From Bacillota bacterium (GTDB taxonomy: Bacteria; Bacillota; Clostridia; Acetivibrionales; DSM-1351): DNA of 64,000 nucleotides. A program made the position numbers and the translations under genes. Numbering within the stretch: the stretch's first letter is position 1; each line of letters opens with the position of its first letter. Location: assembly GCA_023415305.1 (NCBI GenBank), contig JAEZKZ010000039.1, positions 1 to 64,000 of the forward strand, written 5' to 3'. Positions 17,391 to 26,273 of this stretch are shown here, in pieces. Under the pieces are notes generated by a model. It made no database searches and was not told the DNA's origin. It saw only the letters and a program-made list of their open reading frames with translations.

Positions 17391-18226
17391 TACTGTTGCT
17401 CCATCCACCAATTAATTATCTTTCTTGCGATGCTTACCTCTGATGGTAAACCGGGAAGAGCATCTTTACCATACCAGTTCGCGTCTGTTATCTCTGTGCC
17501 GTCAACATGTATCTCTCCGCTTTCATACTCAGCGGTAAAACCCAGCATCATTGAATTTGGAAAAGGCCAGGGCTGGCTTCCAAGATACTGTATGTTTTTA
17601 ACACGTATCCCCACTTCCTCCATTATCTCTCGCTGAACAGCCTCTTCAAGTGTCTCACCGGCTTCAACAAAGCCTGCGATCAAAGAATACATACCTTCTT
17701 TAAAGTGTTTTGCATGGGCAAGTAGTAATTGATCACCTTTTCTTACAGCTGTTATCACAGCCGGACATATTCTGGGGTAGGATATAAATCTGCATTTCGG
17801 ACAAATTTTTGCCCTTTCCCCCTGCAAATCCTCAGTGGGGGAACCGCACCTGCCGCAGAACTGGTGGGTTTGATCCCAGCCAATAATCTGATATGCCTTG
17901 CCGGCCAGCAAGAACAGGTCTTCAGCAATAAAGTCATAAAGAGCCCTTAACTCAATAAATGTCATTCCGGCCGGCACCACCTCTTCTGATGAGAGTTCTG
18001 CGGAATAACAGGGTTCGCCCTCAAGCAGACCAAGGTATTGAATTCGTGTTACACTTAGGTCTGCTTGAGCAGGATCTATCATGTACGGAATTCTACAGGC
18101 ATCCTTCTCAGAAATGACCAGTATTTTACTACCGTAAAATGCAAACCAATAAGCTGCTCCACTGGTTCTGTCAGCGGGAGCTGTTACGGCGGGTTCATAA
18201 CGCATATATATACTTTCTCTTTGCAT
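17390..18226 (-). CDS. nudC: NAD+/NADH diphosphatase, NUDIX hydrolase
   Basis: 278-residue enzyme hydrolysing NAD(H) to NMN(H) and AMP; in some bacteria it also removes NAD caps from RNA. Three signatures are present: a zinc ribbon (Cys124, 127, 142, 145), the Nudix box at 185-207 (GFVEAGETLEEA to REIMEEVG), and the NudC-specific SQPWPFPNS (about 217). The ATG at 18226 is 5 bases after GGAGG; the frame remains open further upstream, but only through the leader. The leader is nearly the same as that of the AraC-type regulator at 44 kb and could hide this ribosome site. Confidence 0.93.
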   Translation of the reverse strand: MQRESIYMRYEPAVTAPADRTSGAAYWFAFYGSKILVISEKDACRIPYMIDPAQADLSVTRIQYLGLLEGEPCYSAELSSEEVVPAGMTFIELRALYDFIAEDLFLLAGKAYQIIGWDQTHQFCGRCGSPTEDLQGERAKICPKCRFISYPRICPAVITAVRKGDQLLLAHAKHFKEGMYSLIAGFVEAGETLEEAVQREIMEEVGIRVKNIQYLGSQPWPFPNSMMLGFTAEYESGEIHVDGTEITDANWYGKDALPGLPSEVSIARKIINWWMEQQ

Positions 18227-18328
18227 ATTAACCTCCATGAGCCACATTGTGGCCACAAATAGTAATGAAATATATATCCTTTTTCGCAATGGGGCGAATA
18301 AAGGAGGTTAATTGGCCATGTGCGCTTT
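18227..18328 (-). promoter_or_regulatory. Structured 5' leader of nudC, copy 1 of a two-copy element
   Basis: Read on the minus strand, a 36-base block (18328-18293) and a 19-base block (18243-18225) are identical to the leader at 43995-44101. ATTAACCTCC (18312-18303) is the exact complement of the Shine-Dalgarno region GGAGGTTAAT (18236-18227). Inside, GCC pairs with GGC (18295-18293 with 18243-18241) and CATTG with CAATG (18291-18287 with 18249-18245). The fold would occlude translation of nudC unless something opens it. Confidence 0.7.
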
Positions 18329-18454
18329 CAAAGTATTAAAAATACTTTTGTATTGAAAATACTTTTGTGTTGAAATACTTTGAATATTTCGCACGGCCAT
18401 AAATTCATAGGTTAGTTTGGAAGACGAGCATTAGCGAAGTCTTTCAAGCTAACC
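18329..18454 (-). other. Upstream inverted repeats of the nudC leader
   Basis: Further helices precede the leader: a 16-bp stem with two G-U pairs (18410-18425 with 18439-18454), TGGCCGTGCG (18399-18390) pairing with a TGGCCA-containing strand (18324-18313, 2-base bulge), and CAAAGTATT (18382-18374) pairing with 18337-18329. The loop is filled with an imperfect repeat of AAATACTTTTGT. Together with the leader this explains most of the 449-base gap before nudC. Confidence 0.55.
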
Positions 18455-18570
18455 TCCAGTCTATTGTTCTAATATCTACCATGTTCAAGCTATAAATCAT
18501 GTAATGAATATAATTATATGTAAAGGTCAAATTCCTTTAAGTATCGGCAGATAAAAAACCCCAGTTTTTC

Positions 18571-18613
18571 AAAAGAGTCTCAAGGTTCTACAACTCACCT
18601 TTGAGACTCTTTT
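18571..18613 (-). terminator. Terminator of the polysaccharide operon
   Basis: AAAAGAGTCTCAAGG (18571-18585) and CCTTTGAGACTCTTTT (18598-18613) form a long stem with one bulge; read leftwards the A-rich arm supplies the terminal T-run. Confidence 0.8.
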
Positions 18614-18675
18614 CAGAATAGCATAAACTTGTTTAAAATGCAAAGAACTGCTGGACAATTATATACATAAAATTG

Positions 18676-20391
18676 CTATCTATTTGCAATATTCGTCAGA
18701 ACATTATTAGGTCCCTTCTTTACAAAGCCCAGGAACACACATACACCGGCAATGGTCCAGAAATAAGTAACTACAGACGGTGCGTCAAAGTTGTTAAGCA
18801 CAATATTTGTAATAAGTATTCCCACCATAGCTCCGAAGCCACTCTGTATCAAGCCCTTTGAAACCTTATCCTCTACTTTGTAGGAGGCTCTCAAGGACCA
18901 GACAACTCCGTTGTATAGTGCAGCGAGGAAGGTAACAAGGCCAAAAATCCCCATTTCTACGGCAGCCTTTATATAGTAGTTGTCAACGTAAAAGGCACCC
19001 TTAACCTTGTTGTTGGTAGCTACGGCACCGCCGAACTGCCCAAAGCCCTCCCCAAACAGCAGGTTGTTATAGAACAATTCGAGTGCTTTAGGCCATCTGG
19101 CAAATCTGCCACCTTTAAAGCTGCTTACGATATAGGCGGGGTCAAGCATATAGTCTATTCTTAACCGTACTGACGAGACCATGGTGTATGCCAGAAGTGC
19201 TACTACGAATAAAGCTATTATCAAATAATATTTCTTGCTCAGGATTGCGTAAATGATCAAGGCGCAGCCCAGTGCTATCCATGAGGAGCGTGAACCTGTA
19301 AGCAGTATACAGATACCCATTAAGCCGGTGGCAACTGTATATGAAAGCTTTTTAACAACTTCTTTCTCTGAGAATATCAGTGATATCGCCAGTGGTATAA
19401 CCATTGCCAGAAGGCAGCCCAGTACGTTTGGACTTCCGACGAAGGAAAAAACTCTCGGTCCGGAGGATACTTCCACCTTATCGGTCCAGTAGGCAGGAGT
19501 ATCAACCTTGACGATATATTGATAAATCCCATGCAGTGACATTATCACACATGTGGCAATCATTAGCTTAACAACGTTTTTTGCCCCGTCCTCGGATCTT
19601 AACAGTTTAACAACTATAAAGAAGAAGAACATATACTCTATGACCGCTCTTAAACCTTCAAAACCGAGGCTATTAGAGCCGAAAGTACCGAGAGAGTGTA
19701 TTATGAATAAAGCTAGACATACAACAAAAAATATTATTAGCGAAAAATCCACAGGAGTCCAGGCAAAGTTAAAATCTTTTCTGTCAACCAACCATCTAAA
19801 GAACCAAACGCCAATACAAAAAATTATAAGGAGTTCATCCCAGCCAGATATCAGCAGACTGTTATTTGAGTTAACAGCGATAAAATATAGTACAGGATAA
19901 ATTGCTACCAGATAGGCAGCTCTTTCAAAATTTCTGAGTACAAAAATAGTACCCAAAACACCAATGATACCTGCAACTGCAAGCTTGGGAAGTACAAGCG
20001 CCGACAGACTGAGAATAACAGCAAGTAAAATAAAATAAACCAGCTTATCCCATTTACCCAAGTATTTTTTTCCAAACTGTAAAAATCCTGTAAAGGACTT
20101 GCTTAAAATGCTGTCTTTATAGGCTTTTGTATATACAAAATTAATGAAGCCTGCCAGCTTATCAAGCTTTTTACCCAAAAAGGCCAATAACCTATATGTA
20201 ATTGAAAAGGAGTATTTCGGTGTTGACTCAATATAGTTCTGTTTGGTTCTGTGAAGAACACTGTGCTGATTCCACTCAGACAGTGTTGATATACACTTGT
20301 TCAAAAAACTGTTTTTATATGCATTACCAACCAATTCGCTTACGAATATAAGGAATCTGTATAATATGCTGTTCGAGACATATTTCCACAC
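18676..20391 (-). CDS. O-antigen ligase / Wzy-type polymerase family membrane protein
   Basis: 571-residue integral membrane protein with about twelve hydrophobic helices from residue 115 on and a long cytoplasmic N-terminus. The Wzy_C region is recognised by ILLTGSRSSWIALGCAL and by the late periplasmic loop with GEGFGQFGG. Family members join or polymerise lipid-linked polysaccharide at the outer face of the membrane. Start GTG 20391 is 7 bases after AGGAGG and 12 bases from the preceding stop, so it is coupled to the DUF4330 gene. It is the last gene of the leftward cluster. Confidence 0.85.
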   Translation of the reverse strand: MWKYVSNSILYRFLIFVSELVGNAYKNSFLNKCISTLSEWNQHSVLHRTKQNYIESTPKYSFSITYRLLAFLGKKLDKLAGFINFVYTKAYKDSILSKSFTGFLQFGKKYLGKWDKLVYFILLAVILSLSALVLPKLAVAGIIGVLGTIFVLRNFERAAYLVAIYPVLYFIAVNSNNSLLISGWDELLIIFCIGVWFFRWLVDRKDFNFAWTPVDFSLIIFFVVCLALFIIHSLGTFGSNSLGFEGLRAVIEYMFFFFIVVKLLRSEDGAKNVVKLMIATCVIMSLHGIYQYIVKVDTPAYWTDKVEVSSGPRVFSFVGSPNVLGCLLAMVIPLAISLIFSEKEVVKKLSYTVATGLMGICILLTGSRSSWIALGCALIIYAILSKKYYLIIALFVVALLAYTMVSSVRLRIDYMLDPAYIVSSFKGGRFARWPKALELFYNNLLFGEGFGQFGGAVATNNKVKGAFYVDNYYIKAAVEMGIFGLVTFLAALYNGVVWSLRASYKVEDKVSKGLIQSGFGAMVGILITNIVLNNFDAPSVVTYFWTIAGVCVFLGFVKKGPNNVLTNIANR

Positions 20392-20403
20392 AATATGACC
20401 TCC

Positions 20404-20898
20404 TTATTCAAATTCTATAGCTTCTACAGTTCCTAGTGATTCAAAGGTGCGGGTTTTAAGAGTAAATTGCTTGCCAACTGCAATTTCCTGAGATTCAAGC
20501 TTGATTATTCCACTACCTTTGCTTGTTTTCATAGTAAACGTTGCAACAAGCTCTTTTCTTTTAGGATCAACGGAATACACAGCTTTCCCATCTGCTGTAT
20601 TTATTGGAACCTCAAGTGGTTTAAATTCCACAGTTTTGATATAGGCATCTACCGGTTTAAGAAGTGAAATAAGCTGATCTTTTTCTTTCAATGCCTTCAG
20701 CTGTTCATCATTCCTAACAGAACTTCTAAAGGTAACGGTAATTTCCTGAAGGTTTTCTTCACTTGTTATTGGGCCAACATCTTTTCCCGCAGTTTTTAAT
20801 ACTACTACAGCACCAATCAGAAGAACTAAAATAATAATACTTAGGTCAACAATGTTAATCAGTCCGAATAATTTTCCCTTTTCATTAATAATTTTCAT
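20404..20898 (-). CDS. DUF4330 family protein
   Basis: 164 residues: one N-terminal transmembrane helix (about 14-34, starting with the typical GLINIVDLSIIILVL) and an extracytoplasmic domain rich in beta strands. It matches DUF4330 in length and N-terminal motif; function is unknown. DUF4330 proteins recur beside O-antigen-ligase-like genes in Clostridia, suggesting an accessory to polysaccharide export or ligation. AGGAG precedes the ATG. Confidence 0.75.
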   Translation of the reverse strand: MKIINEKGKLFGLINIVDLSIIILVLLIGAVVVLKTAGKDVGPITSEENLQEITVTFRSSVRNDEQLKALKEKDQLISLLKPVDAYIKTVEFKPLEVPINTADGKAVYSVDPKRKELVATFTMKTSKGSGIIKLESQEIAVGKQFTLKTRTFESLGTVEAIEFE

Positions 20899-21002
20899 TC
20901 TTACAACTCTCCTTAGTTATATATTTTTAGAATAACTAATTATTATTAGGTTTAGTCATTCTTATTTAAAATTCTCATGAATAATATCACAAGAATATTA
21001 AA

Positions 21003-21959
21003 TCATTGATTAATTAAGCTTTTGTATCTGTACTTATATAGTATCAGTATCTTCTTTATAAACAGCTTTATACCTGTTGTTGACAGGCTGGGTTTGTAAT
21101 CGTAAACCAGCTTCGGAGGAACCTTTAAGAGGAAGTTCTGGTCTATAACCTCACCTGAAATAAGCTTCTGATATGTGCAAAATACGGCTATTGAAGGCAG
21201 CTTATAGGTTTGCACTGCGTGAATAATATCTTTTTTATTATACTTAGCTTGTTCCGGTACAGTATTCAGCCAATTAATAAAATCCTTCCACAGTCCGATT
21301 TCAGGTGCCCTGTCCGGTGAAACCGATAGGGAATTTGGCCTCTGCCTGTAAAGTGCCAGCGTCTCACGGACACAGCAAAAGCTGCCAAGGTATATAAGCT
21401 TGCAGAAGAACTCCATATCCTCACTCCAGTTCAAGCCATGTCTGAAGGATATGTTATTGTCTGTTACAGCCGACTTCCTGACTAAAACCGTGCTGGTCCA
21501 AACGGATACTTTTTCCTCTATGACCTCAGTCAAAATCTTTCCTTCAAAATAACGCTCGGGGAAGGTTTTACCCATTTCATCACCGCAGAACATCTGATAG
21601 CCGCAGTAGCAGCCGTCCATACCTGTAGTTTCCAGCTTTCTCAGTTGCTTTTCGAGTTTATGGGGCTTCCACAGGTCATCACTGTCCAGAAATGCAAGAT
21701 ATTCACCTGAGGAATTAGCAATGGCATTGTTTCTAGCCGCGGAAACCCCCTGGTTTTCTTGGTAGATATATCTGATTCTGGAATCATTCATTTTTAGTGA
21801 CTCCACAAGTTTGGCACCATTGTCGGTACTTCCGTCATCTACTATAAGTACTTCAAGTTTGCTGTAGGTTTGAGCCAATACACTTTTAACTGTCTGTTCA
21901 ATATAATTTCCGGTATTATACATTGGTATAATTACAGATATCAACGGTGAACTGTCCAT
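21003..21959 (-). CDS. Family 2 glycosyltransferase
   Basis: 318-residue inverting GT-A enzyme transferring a sugar from a nucleotide donor during polysaccharide assembly. The first 110 residues carry the hallmark VIIPMYNTGNYIEQTV, VDDGSTDNG (nucleotide binding), AARNNAI and LDSDDLW (DXD-type metal site); WSEDMEFFCKL (about 180) supplies the catalytic acidic residue. No transmembrane helix. GGGAGA lies 4 bases before the ATG. Confidence 0.92.
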   Translation of the reverse strand: MDSSPLISVIIPMYNTGNYIEQTVKSVLAQTYSKLEVLIVDDGSTDNGAKLVESLKMNDSRIRYIYQENQGVSAARNNAIANSSGEYLAFLDSDDLWKPHKLEKQLRKLETTGMDGCYCGYQMFCGDEMGKTFPERYFEGKILTEVIEEKVSVWTSTVLVRKSAVTDNNISFRHGLNWSEDMEFFCKLIYLGSFCCVRETLALYRQRPNSLSVSPDRAPEIGLWKDFINWLNTVPEQAKYNKKDIIHAVQTYKLPSIAVFCTYQKLISGEVIDQNFLLKVPPKLVYDYKPSLSTTGIKLFIKKILILYKYRYKSLINQ

Positions 21960-22128
21960 TTAATCTCCCATCTCCCGCAGTTTTGGCAAATTTAAATTGT
22001 GATAAAATTCCTCTGAGGCATTTTTATGGTTAGTTTAGCACCTCGTTTTCAAGATGTCAATTTCATGCAAGGCTGCTATGGATTTTGAGCAAAGCTAAAT
22101 ACGGAATTACTCATTTTAACTTGTGAAT

Positions 22129-23307
22129 TCAGTTGTTTCTTAAGACCAGCTTAACCAGTTTTTTAGGAATCCTCAGACACCTGCTCAATAACAACTGAGT
22201 TCTCGACGGAGCTTTTAAGAATTTGAGCGCAAGAGCAGGGAAATCTCCATACTCCATTTTAGTGAAAAATCTGCTCCTTCGTTTGTTTGGGCTTGAAGGG
22301 CCTATAAGGCTGGGATTCTCTCTGATAGCAGCTGGCAGGTCAGCTTTGAAAATAGCAAGCTTATCCCGGCAAGCCGTCAGTAACTCCTCGCCTCTTGGTG
22401 AATTCAACAAAATCAGTGAGGTACCCTTATCGTCATCAAGCTGGGGATTATACTTATCAATACCCCAGAAATCAGCCAGAGTGATATCAGACTGTCTTTG
22501 AACAGAGGCATATTTACAGCTGTGACAGGAGGGCCTTAAGTACATGTTGCCGATAAACCCCCTCATGTAAGGATCTTCTTTGAAATTGGTACTTACATGC
22601 TGGCCGTTTTTAAAGCTTACAGTTACATTATAATTCTTCCAGCCAGAGGATTTGTTACGAAATTGAAACCTTTGTATTTCCGAATTGTTTAATTTCTCCA
22701 AGTGTGCCTTATATAGCTCAAATACACCTGGGGAAGGGACACCATGACACACACAATCGCAGGTATACAGATTTTGGTTGATTCTGCCAAGAAAAGAGTA
22801 CAGGCCGCTTACCTGACAGGGAGTGCCTGAAAATAGTACCTTTCTTCCGTCCTTCAGCAATACTCTGATTTCTTTATAAGTGTTACCGATGGAACTTTGA
22901 GTATATTTAGAACCTTGAAGACTCCAAAGCTGATCCGATGACTCTACGCCCCTGTGAACAACTTCAACTTTATCGTTAAAGGCAGCACCGAAAACCACCC
23001 CTCCCTGAGAGAGTACCTTTTCAGCCAGTGCTGAAAACACTCCCCCCGAAGTGCTTGCCTTCCTGATGTCCTCGTTTTTATTCCATATGGCGTATACCTG
23101 AGGATAAGGCTCGGAAGAAGCTTCAACACTGCTGAAAATGGGGCAGGACTTTCTGCACAGGCCGCAATCGGTGCATTTATCAAGATTTATTTCGGGGTAT
23201 GAAAAGCCCTCCTTATCAACTATAAGGTCTATGGCAATAGTGGGACATATCTGTACGCAGGAACCGCAGCCATAACAATTATTCTTTTTATCAAATACAG
23301 TTTCCAT
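22129..23307 (-). CDS. Fe-S protein of the coenzyme F420 hydrogenase/dehydrogenase beta-subunit family
   Basis: 392 residues. Two [4Fe-4S] ferredoxin motifs at the N-terminus (CYGCGSCVQICP and CTDCGLCRKSCP, about 12-60) are followed by FrhB N and C domains with GTPCQVSGL and a CHSCKYA-type cysteine cluster. In archaea FrhB binds FAD and F420. In polysaccharide clusters of Clostridia and Bacteroides its relatives sit beside pyruvyl transferases, as here, with unknown redox role. Start ATG 23307 is preceded by GGGAGG; the frame open to 23385 overlaps the flippase gene and adds an unrelated sequence. Confidence 0.85.
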   Translation of the reverse strand: METVFDKKNNCYGCGSCVQICPTIAIDLIVDKEGFSYPEINLDKCTDCGLCRKSCPIFSSVEASSEPYPQVYAIWNKNEDIRKASTSGGVFSALAEKVLSQGGVVFGAAFNDKVEVVHRGVESSDQLWSLQGSKYTQSSIGNTYKEIRVLLKDGRKVLFSGTPCQVSGLYSFLGRINQNLYTCDCVCHGVPSPGVFELYKAHLEKLNNSEIQRFQFRNKSSGWKNYNVTVSFKNGQHVSTNFKEDPYMRGFIGNMYLRPSCHSCKYASVQRQSDITLADFWGIDKYNPQLDDDKGTSLILLNSPRGEELLTACRDKLAIFKADLPAAIRENPSLIGPSSPNKRRSRFFTKMEYGDFPALALKFLKAPSRTQLLLSRCLRIPKKLVKLVLRNN

Positions 23308-23323
23308 ATGCGACCCCTCCCAG

Positions 23324-24850
23324 TTATTTATTTCGCACTTTATTAAGTATTCCCATAACAGGTCCCAGGCATAAGCCTTTTTCATACGAGTTCATACCTA
23401 TGAGCCAGATTGCTGTCCCATATGCAGCCGAGAACAGAATACCCTTCAGCACTAATCCGGTCCAGCCACCCACAGGAATGTACATAAATGCTACGCCTAT
23501 TAGTATACTCAGTACCATTGCCGGAAGAAGCCCGTGGAATACTTCTCTGAAGAATCTGGCTATATCCAGTCCGATTTTCTTCCGGTAATAGATGTTGATA
23601 ATTATAATATTTCCTATAATCAGTGATATTGAGGTGCCTATTACAGCACCAATTATGCCGATTTCCCTGGTGAGTAGTATGCTTATTCCCAGATTAAAAA
23701 CTGATATAATCAGGTACATTATAGATCTGAAGGCGTGTAAGTTTTTGGCCTGGAGTATTGATATGCCAACATTCTGAATCAGCGGAATTGTCAGAGGAAC
23801 CATAGCAATAAGAGCAATCTGATATACCTGAACATAATCGGGTCCGGCCCATAGAATTACAAAGGGTTTACCCAACAGTATGAAGCCTGATAGGATAAAG
23901 CCTATTACAATAAACTGAATTCTTCCTGTTTTAATAAAAAGATTATCAAGCTCTTTGCTGGAAGCATTATCAACACACATCTGTGTAGCCCTTGGCAGGA
24001 ACACTCCGGAAATTGCTGTTGAAAAATTGATATAATAGCCCGGAAAGGACATGCCGAGGCCGAATATAGCTACCGATGCCGCCCCGTAATAAATACCTAC
24101 AACAAGCTGTCCAAGCTTCCAGTACACCATATCGACTATCATATTAATAAAAACATAAACTGAAAAAAGCAGAATTTCCTTTACAAAAGGCCAGTTATGA
24201 TGACGGTATCTTATTTTTACTTTCATTTTATAAAACACAAACCACATGTTTATTAACAGCAGCAATACGTTTAATACCGTATCCACCACAACTATGGCCA
24301 GTGCCTTATAGCCCATCAGCAGCAGGATGATAATTGCCAGCGGCCGGGCAATGACCCTTACGATTGCCATTGCTCTTGGGAAAACAAATTTTTCATAGCC
24401 TGACATTATTGAGGTGAATGCATTCATAAATAATGTCAGGCCAATATTTATGATAAGGATCTCAAACATTTTTCTGGCGGTATCCAGCTCGGTCGCGGTC
24501 AATGATTCCTCGAAAATGGAAGGCAGCGCTGGAATTAAGGATAGACCTATTCCAACTGCAAATACGGTTAAAACCGTGTATATCAGAAAGGCAAGAGACA
24601 GAAAGCCCTGTTCGCCTTCTTTGTCATTTTGCGCTCTGTACTTTGCGACATACCTGATTATTGTATTACCCAGACCAAAATCCAGGACAGCCATATAGCC
24701 AACAAAGGCACCGATTAGCATATAAAGTCCATATTCTGATTTTCCCAGTGTAGTAAGCAGAAATGGCGTAAAAGCAAGATTTATTAAATTTGAAAGTAAA
24801 ATATTTGTATATGACAGGGCAGCGCCCCATTTTAGTTCATTTATCTTCAT
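23324..24850 (-). CDS. Wzx-type lipid-linked oligosaccharide flippase
   Basis: 508 residues, about 14 hydrophobic helices, MOP/PST family. The N-terminal pattern (LSNLINLAFTPFLLTTLG-SEYGLYML) is that of RfbX/Wzx exporters. It should flip undecaprenyl-linked repeat units outward for the O-antigen-ligase-like protein encoded downstream. No good ribosome site precedes its ATG, which follows the pyruvyl-transferase stop by 22 bases, so translation is probably coupled. Confidence 0.9.
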   Translation of the reverse strand: MKINELKWGAALSYTNILLSNLINLAFTPFLLTTLGKSEYGLYMLIGAFVGYMAVLDFGLGNTIIRYVAKYRAQNDKEGEQGFLSLAFLIYTVLTVFAVGIGLSLIPALPSIFEESLTATELDTARKMFEILIINIGLTLFMNAFTSIMSGYEKFVFPRAMAIVRVIARPLAIIILLLMGYKALAIVVVDTVLNVLLLLINMWFVFYKMKVKIRYRHHNWPFVKEILLFSVYVFINMIVDMVYWKLGQLVVGIYYGAASVAIFGLGMSFPGYYINFSTAISGVFLPRATQMCVDNASSKELDNLFIKTGRIQFIVIGFILSGFILLGKPFVILWAGPDYVQVYQIALIAMVPLTIPLIQNVGISILQAKNLHAFRSIMYLIISVFNLGISILLTREIGIIGAVIGTSISLIIGNIIIINIYYRKKIGLDIARFFREVFHGLLPAMVLSILIGVAFMYIPVGGWTGLVLKGILFSAAYGTAIWLIGMNSYEKGLCLGPVMGILNKVRNK

Positions 24851-24872
24851 GGTTTATTCAGGGTTTATCCTT

Positions 24873-26051
24873 TCATTCTTCTGACAACAAATTCCTGACT
24901 GGAACTCCGGCAGAATAGGATTTTTCAATGTAGCCCGGCATAAAGTCAGATAAATGCCTCCGTATATCTCCCTCGTGCTCCTTCAGGTTTTCGTAAGCTT
25001 TTATTAATTGATTTTCCTCCTCAAGCTTTTGAACGGGGAGGGTGTACATATCCTCACTGCCGAAGATGTCCTTCGCAATGCCTCTGGCCTTTACAGAATA
25101 GCCTATAACCAGCGTAGGAACCTCTGTGGAATAGGCGGCAATAGTTGCGTGTGTACGTGCTCCGATAAATAGCTTACACTTGGATATAAAACCTTTCAGC
25201 TCCATACAGTTGTAGTTGTCACCAAGAAGTATAACTCTTCCGGTATTTTTAAACAACTCGTAAAGTTTTGACAGCGGAACCATATCATTGTCATGCTCCC
25301 AAAGTACATGCGGAATAAGAGCTATCTGGCTGTCGGTGGTATCAATAATATGCTGAATAAGCCGTGTATAGCTTTTGAATACAATTCCTCCGCTGGTTTC
25401 ACTTTTCATTATAAGAGGGCTTACATTTATTCCGATGGTATTACCGTCGATAAAGCCCTCCGGCAGTGGCGCTGATTGTAAGTCTAATGTAAAGGCCGGA
25501 TCGGGCAGAAGTATTGTGTTGGTGAGGCCTTTGTCAACAAAAGCCTGGTGGGTAATACTTTCTCTGGCAATGATGAGGCTGTATTTTTTTAAGTCCTCCA
25601 GCATCTCTGCATTTATGACCTCGGGGTCTACAGAACAGCCCCAGAAGACGGTTTTGCTTCCTTTCTCGAGGGCCATTTTATTTGTATGGTAGATCCATCT
25701 TGGGATACCATAGCAGTAGTTATCTCCTCCTATAGAGAGGCATAAGGTCTGCTTGTCCATTTTAGCTGTAATATCTTTTTGAGAAAAGGAAAATAGAAAA
25801 TCCTTCTTTAGCTTTGATTTTCTTAATGCTGCATCTATAAGTCTTATGGGGTGTAGACCTTCATAACGCTTATATGTGATATAATTTAATTTGAAATCGG
25901 GTGACAGAAAGTTTATATCCTCCTGTACTCTGAAGGTCGCTAGAGATACATCTATATTCTTGAGATTTAATATTTTCAAGGTTGATCTTACAATAGCTTC
26001 ACAGCCGTGATTCCTGCTGCCGGCATGAGCATATAGCAATAAATGTTTCAT
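24873..26051 (-). CDS. Polysaccharide pyruvyl transferase family protein
   Basis: 392-residue soluble enzyme of the CsaB/WcaK group, which adds ketal pyruvate to sugars of surface polymers (known to anchor S-layer-homology proteins). Visible family features are LLLYAHAGSRNHGCEAI at the start, the SIGGDNYCYG and VFWGCSVDP segments, IARES, LLPDPAFTL and the late GARTHATIAAYSTEVPTLVIGYSVKARGI. It is the first gene of the leftward cluster, behind a near-consensus promoter. Confidence 0.9.
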   Translation of the reverse strand: MKHLLLYAHAGSRNHGCEAIVRSTLKILNLKNIDVSLATFRVQEDINFLSPDFKLNYITYKRYEGLHPIRLIDAALRKSKLKKDFLFSFSQKDITAKMDKQTLCLSIGGDNYCYGIPRWIYHTNKMALEKGSKTVFWGCSVDPEVINAEMLEDLKKYSLIIARESITHQAFVDKGLTNTILLPDPAFTLDLQSAPLPEGFIDGNTIGINVSPLIMKSETSGGIVFKSYTRLIQHIIDTTDSQIALIPHVLWEHDNDMVPLSKLYELFKNTGRVILLGDNYNCMELKGFISKCKLFIGARTHATIAAYSTEVPTLVIGYSVKARGIAKDIFGSEDMYTLPVQKLEEENQLIKAYENLKEHEGDIRRHLSDFMPGYIEKSYSAGVPVRNLLSEE

Positions 26052-26131
26052 AAATTACCTTTCTTTCAGACGCAAAAGCTTAATTGAATATTTTATGCCT
26101 TGACTATACAGGCAATTAAGTCTGATAATTA

Positions 26132-26160
26132 ATTATACCCTCGAGTATTATGCTTTACAA
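26132..26160 (-). promoter_or_regulatory. Promoter of the polysaccharide operon
   Basis: On the minus strand TTGTAA (26160-26155), 17 bases, TATAAT (26137-26132), about 80 bases before the pyruvyl transferase start. Confidence 0.7.
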
Positions 26161-26175
26161 GTTTCAGGCTTAAAA

Positions 26176-26205
26176 TTGACGTTCCTTGAACATATGCGTT
26201 ATAAA
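26176..26205 (+). promoter_or_regulatory. Promoter of the coiled-coil gene
   Basis: TTGACG (26176-26181), 18-base spacer, TATAAA (26200-26205). It is back-to-back with the polysaccharide operon promoter. Confidence 0.55.
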
Positions 26206-26273
26206 TATTACGGTTTTTACCGATATATAATTGAAGTCGGAAAAATATGTTAAGCTGGGATTGTGGAGGTCAA

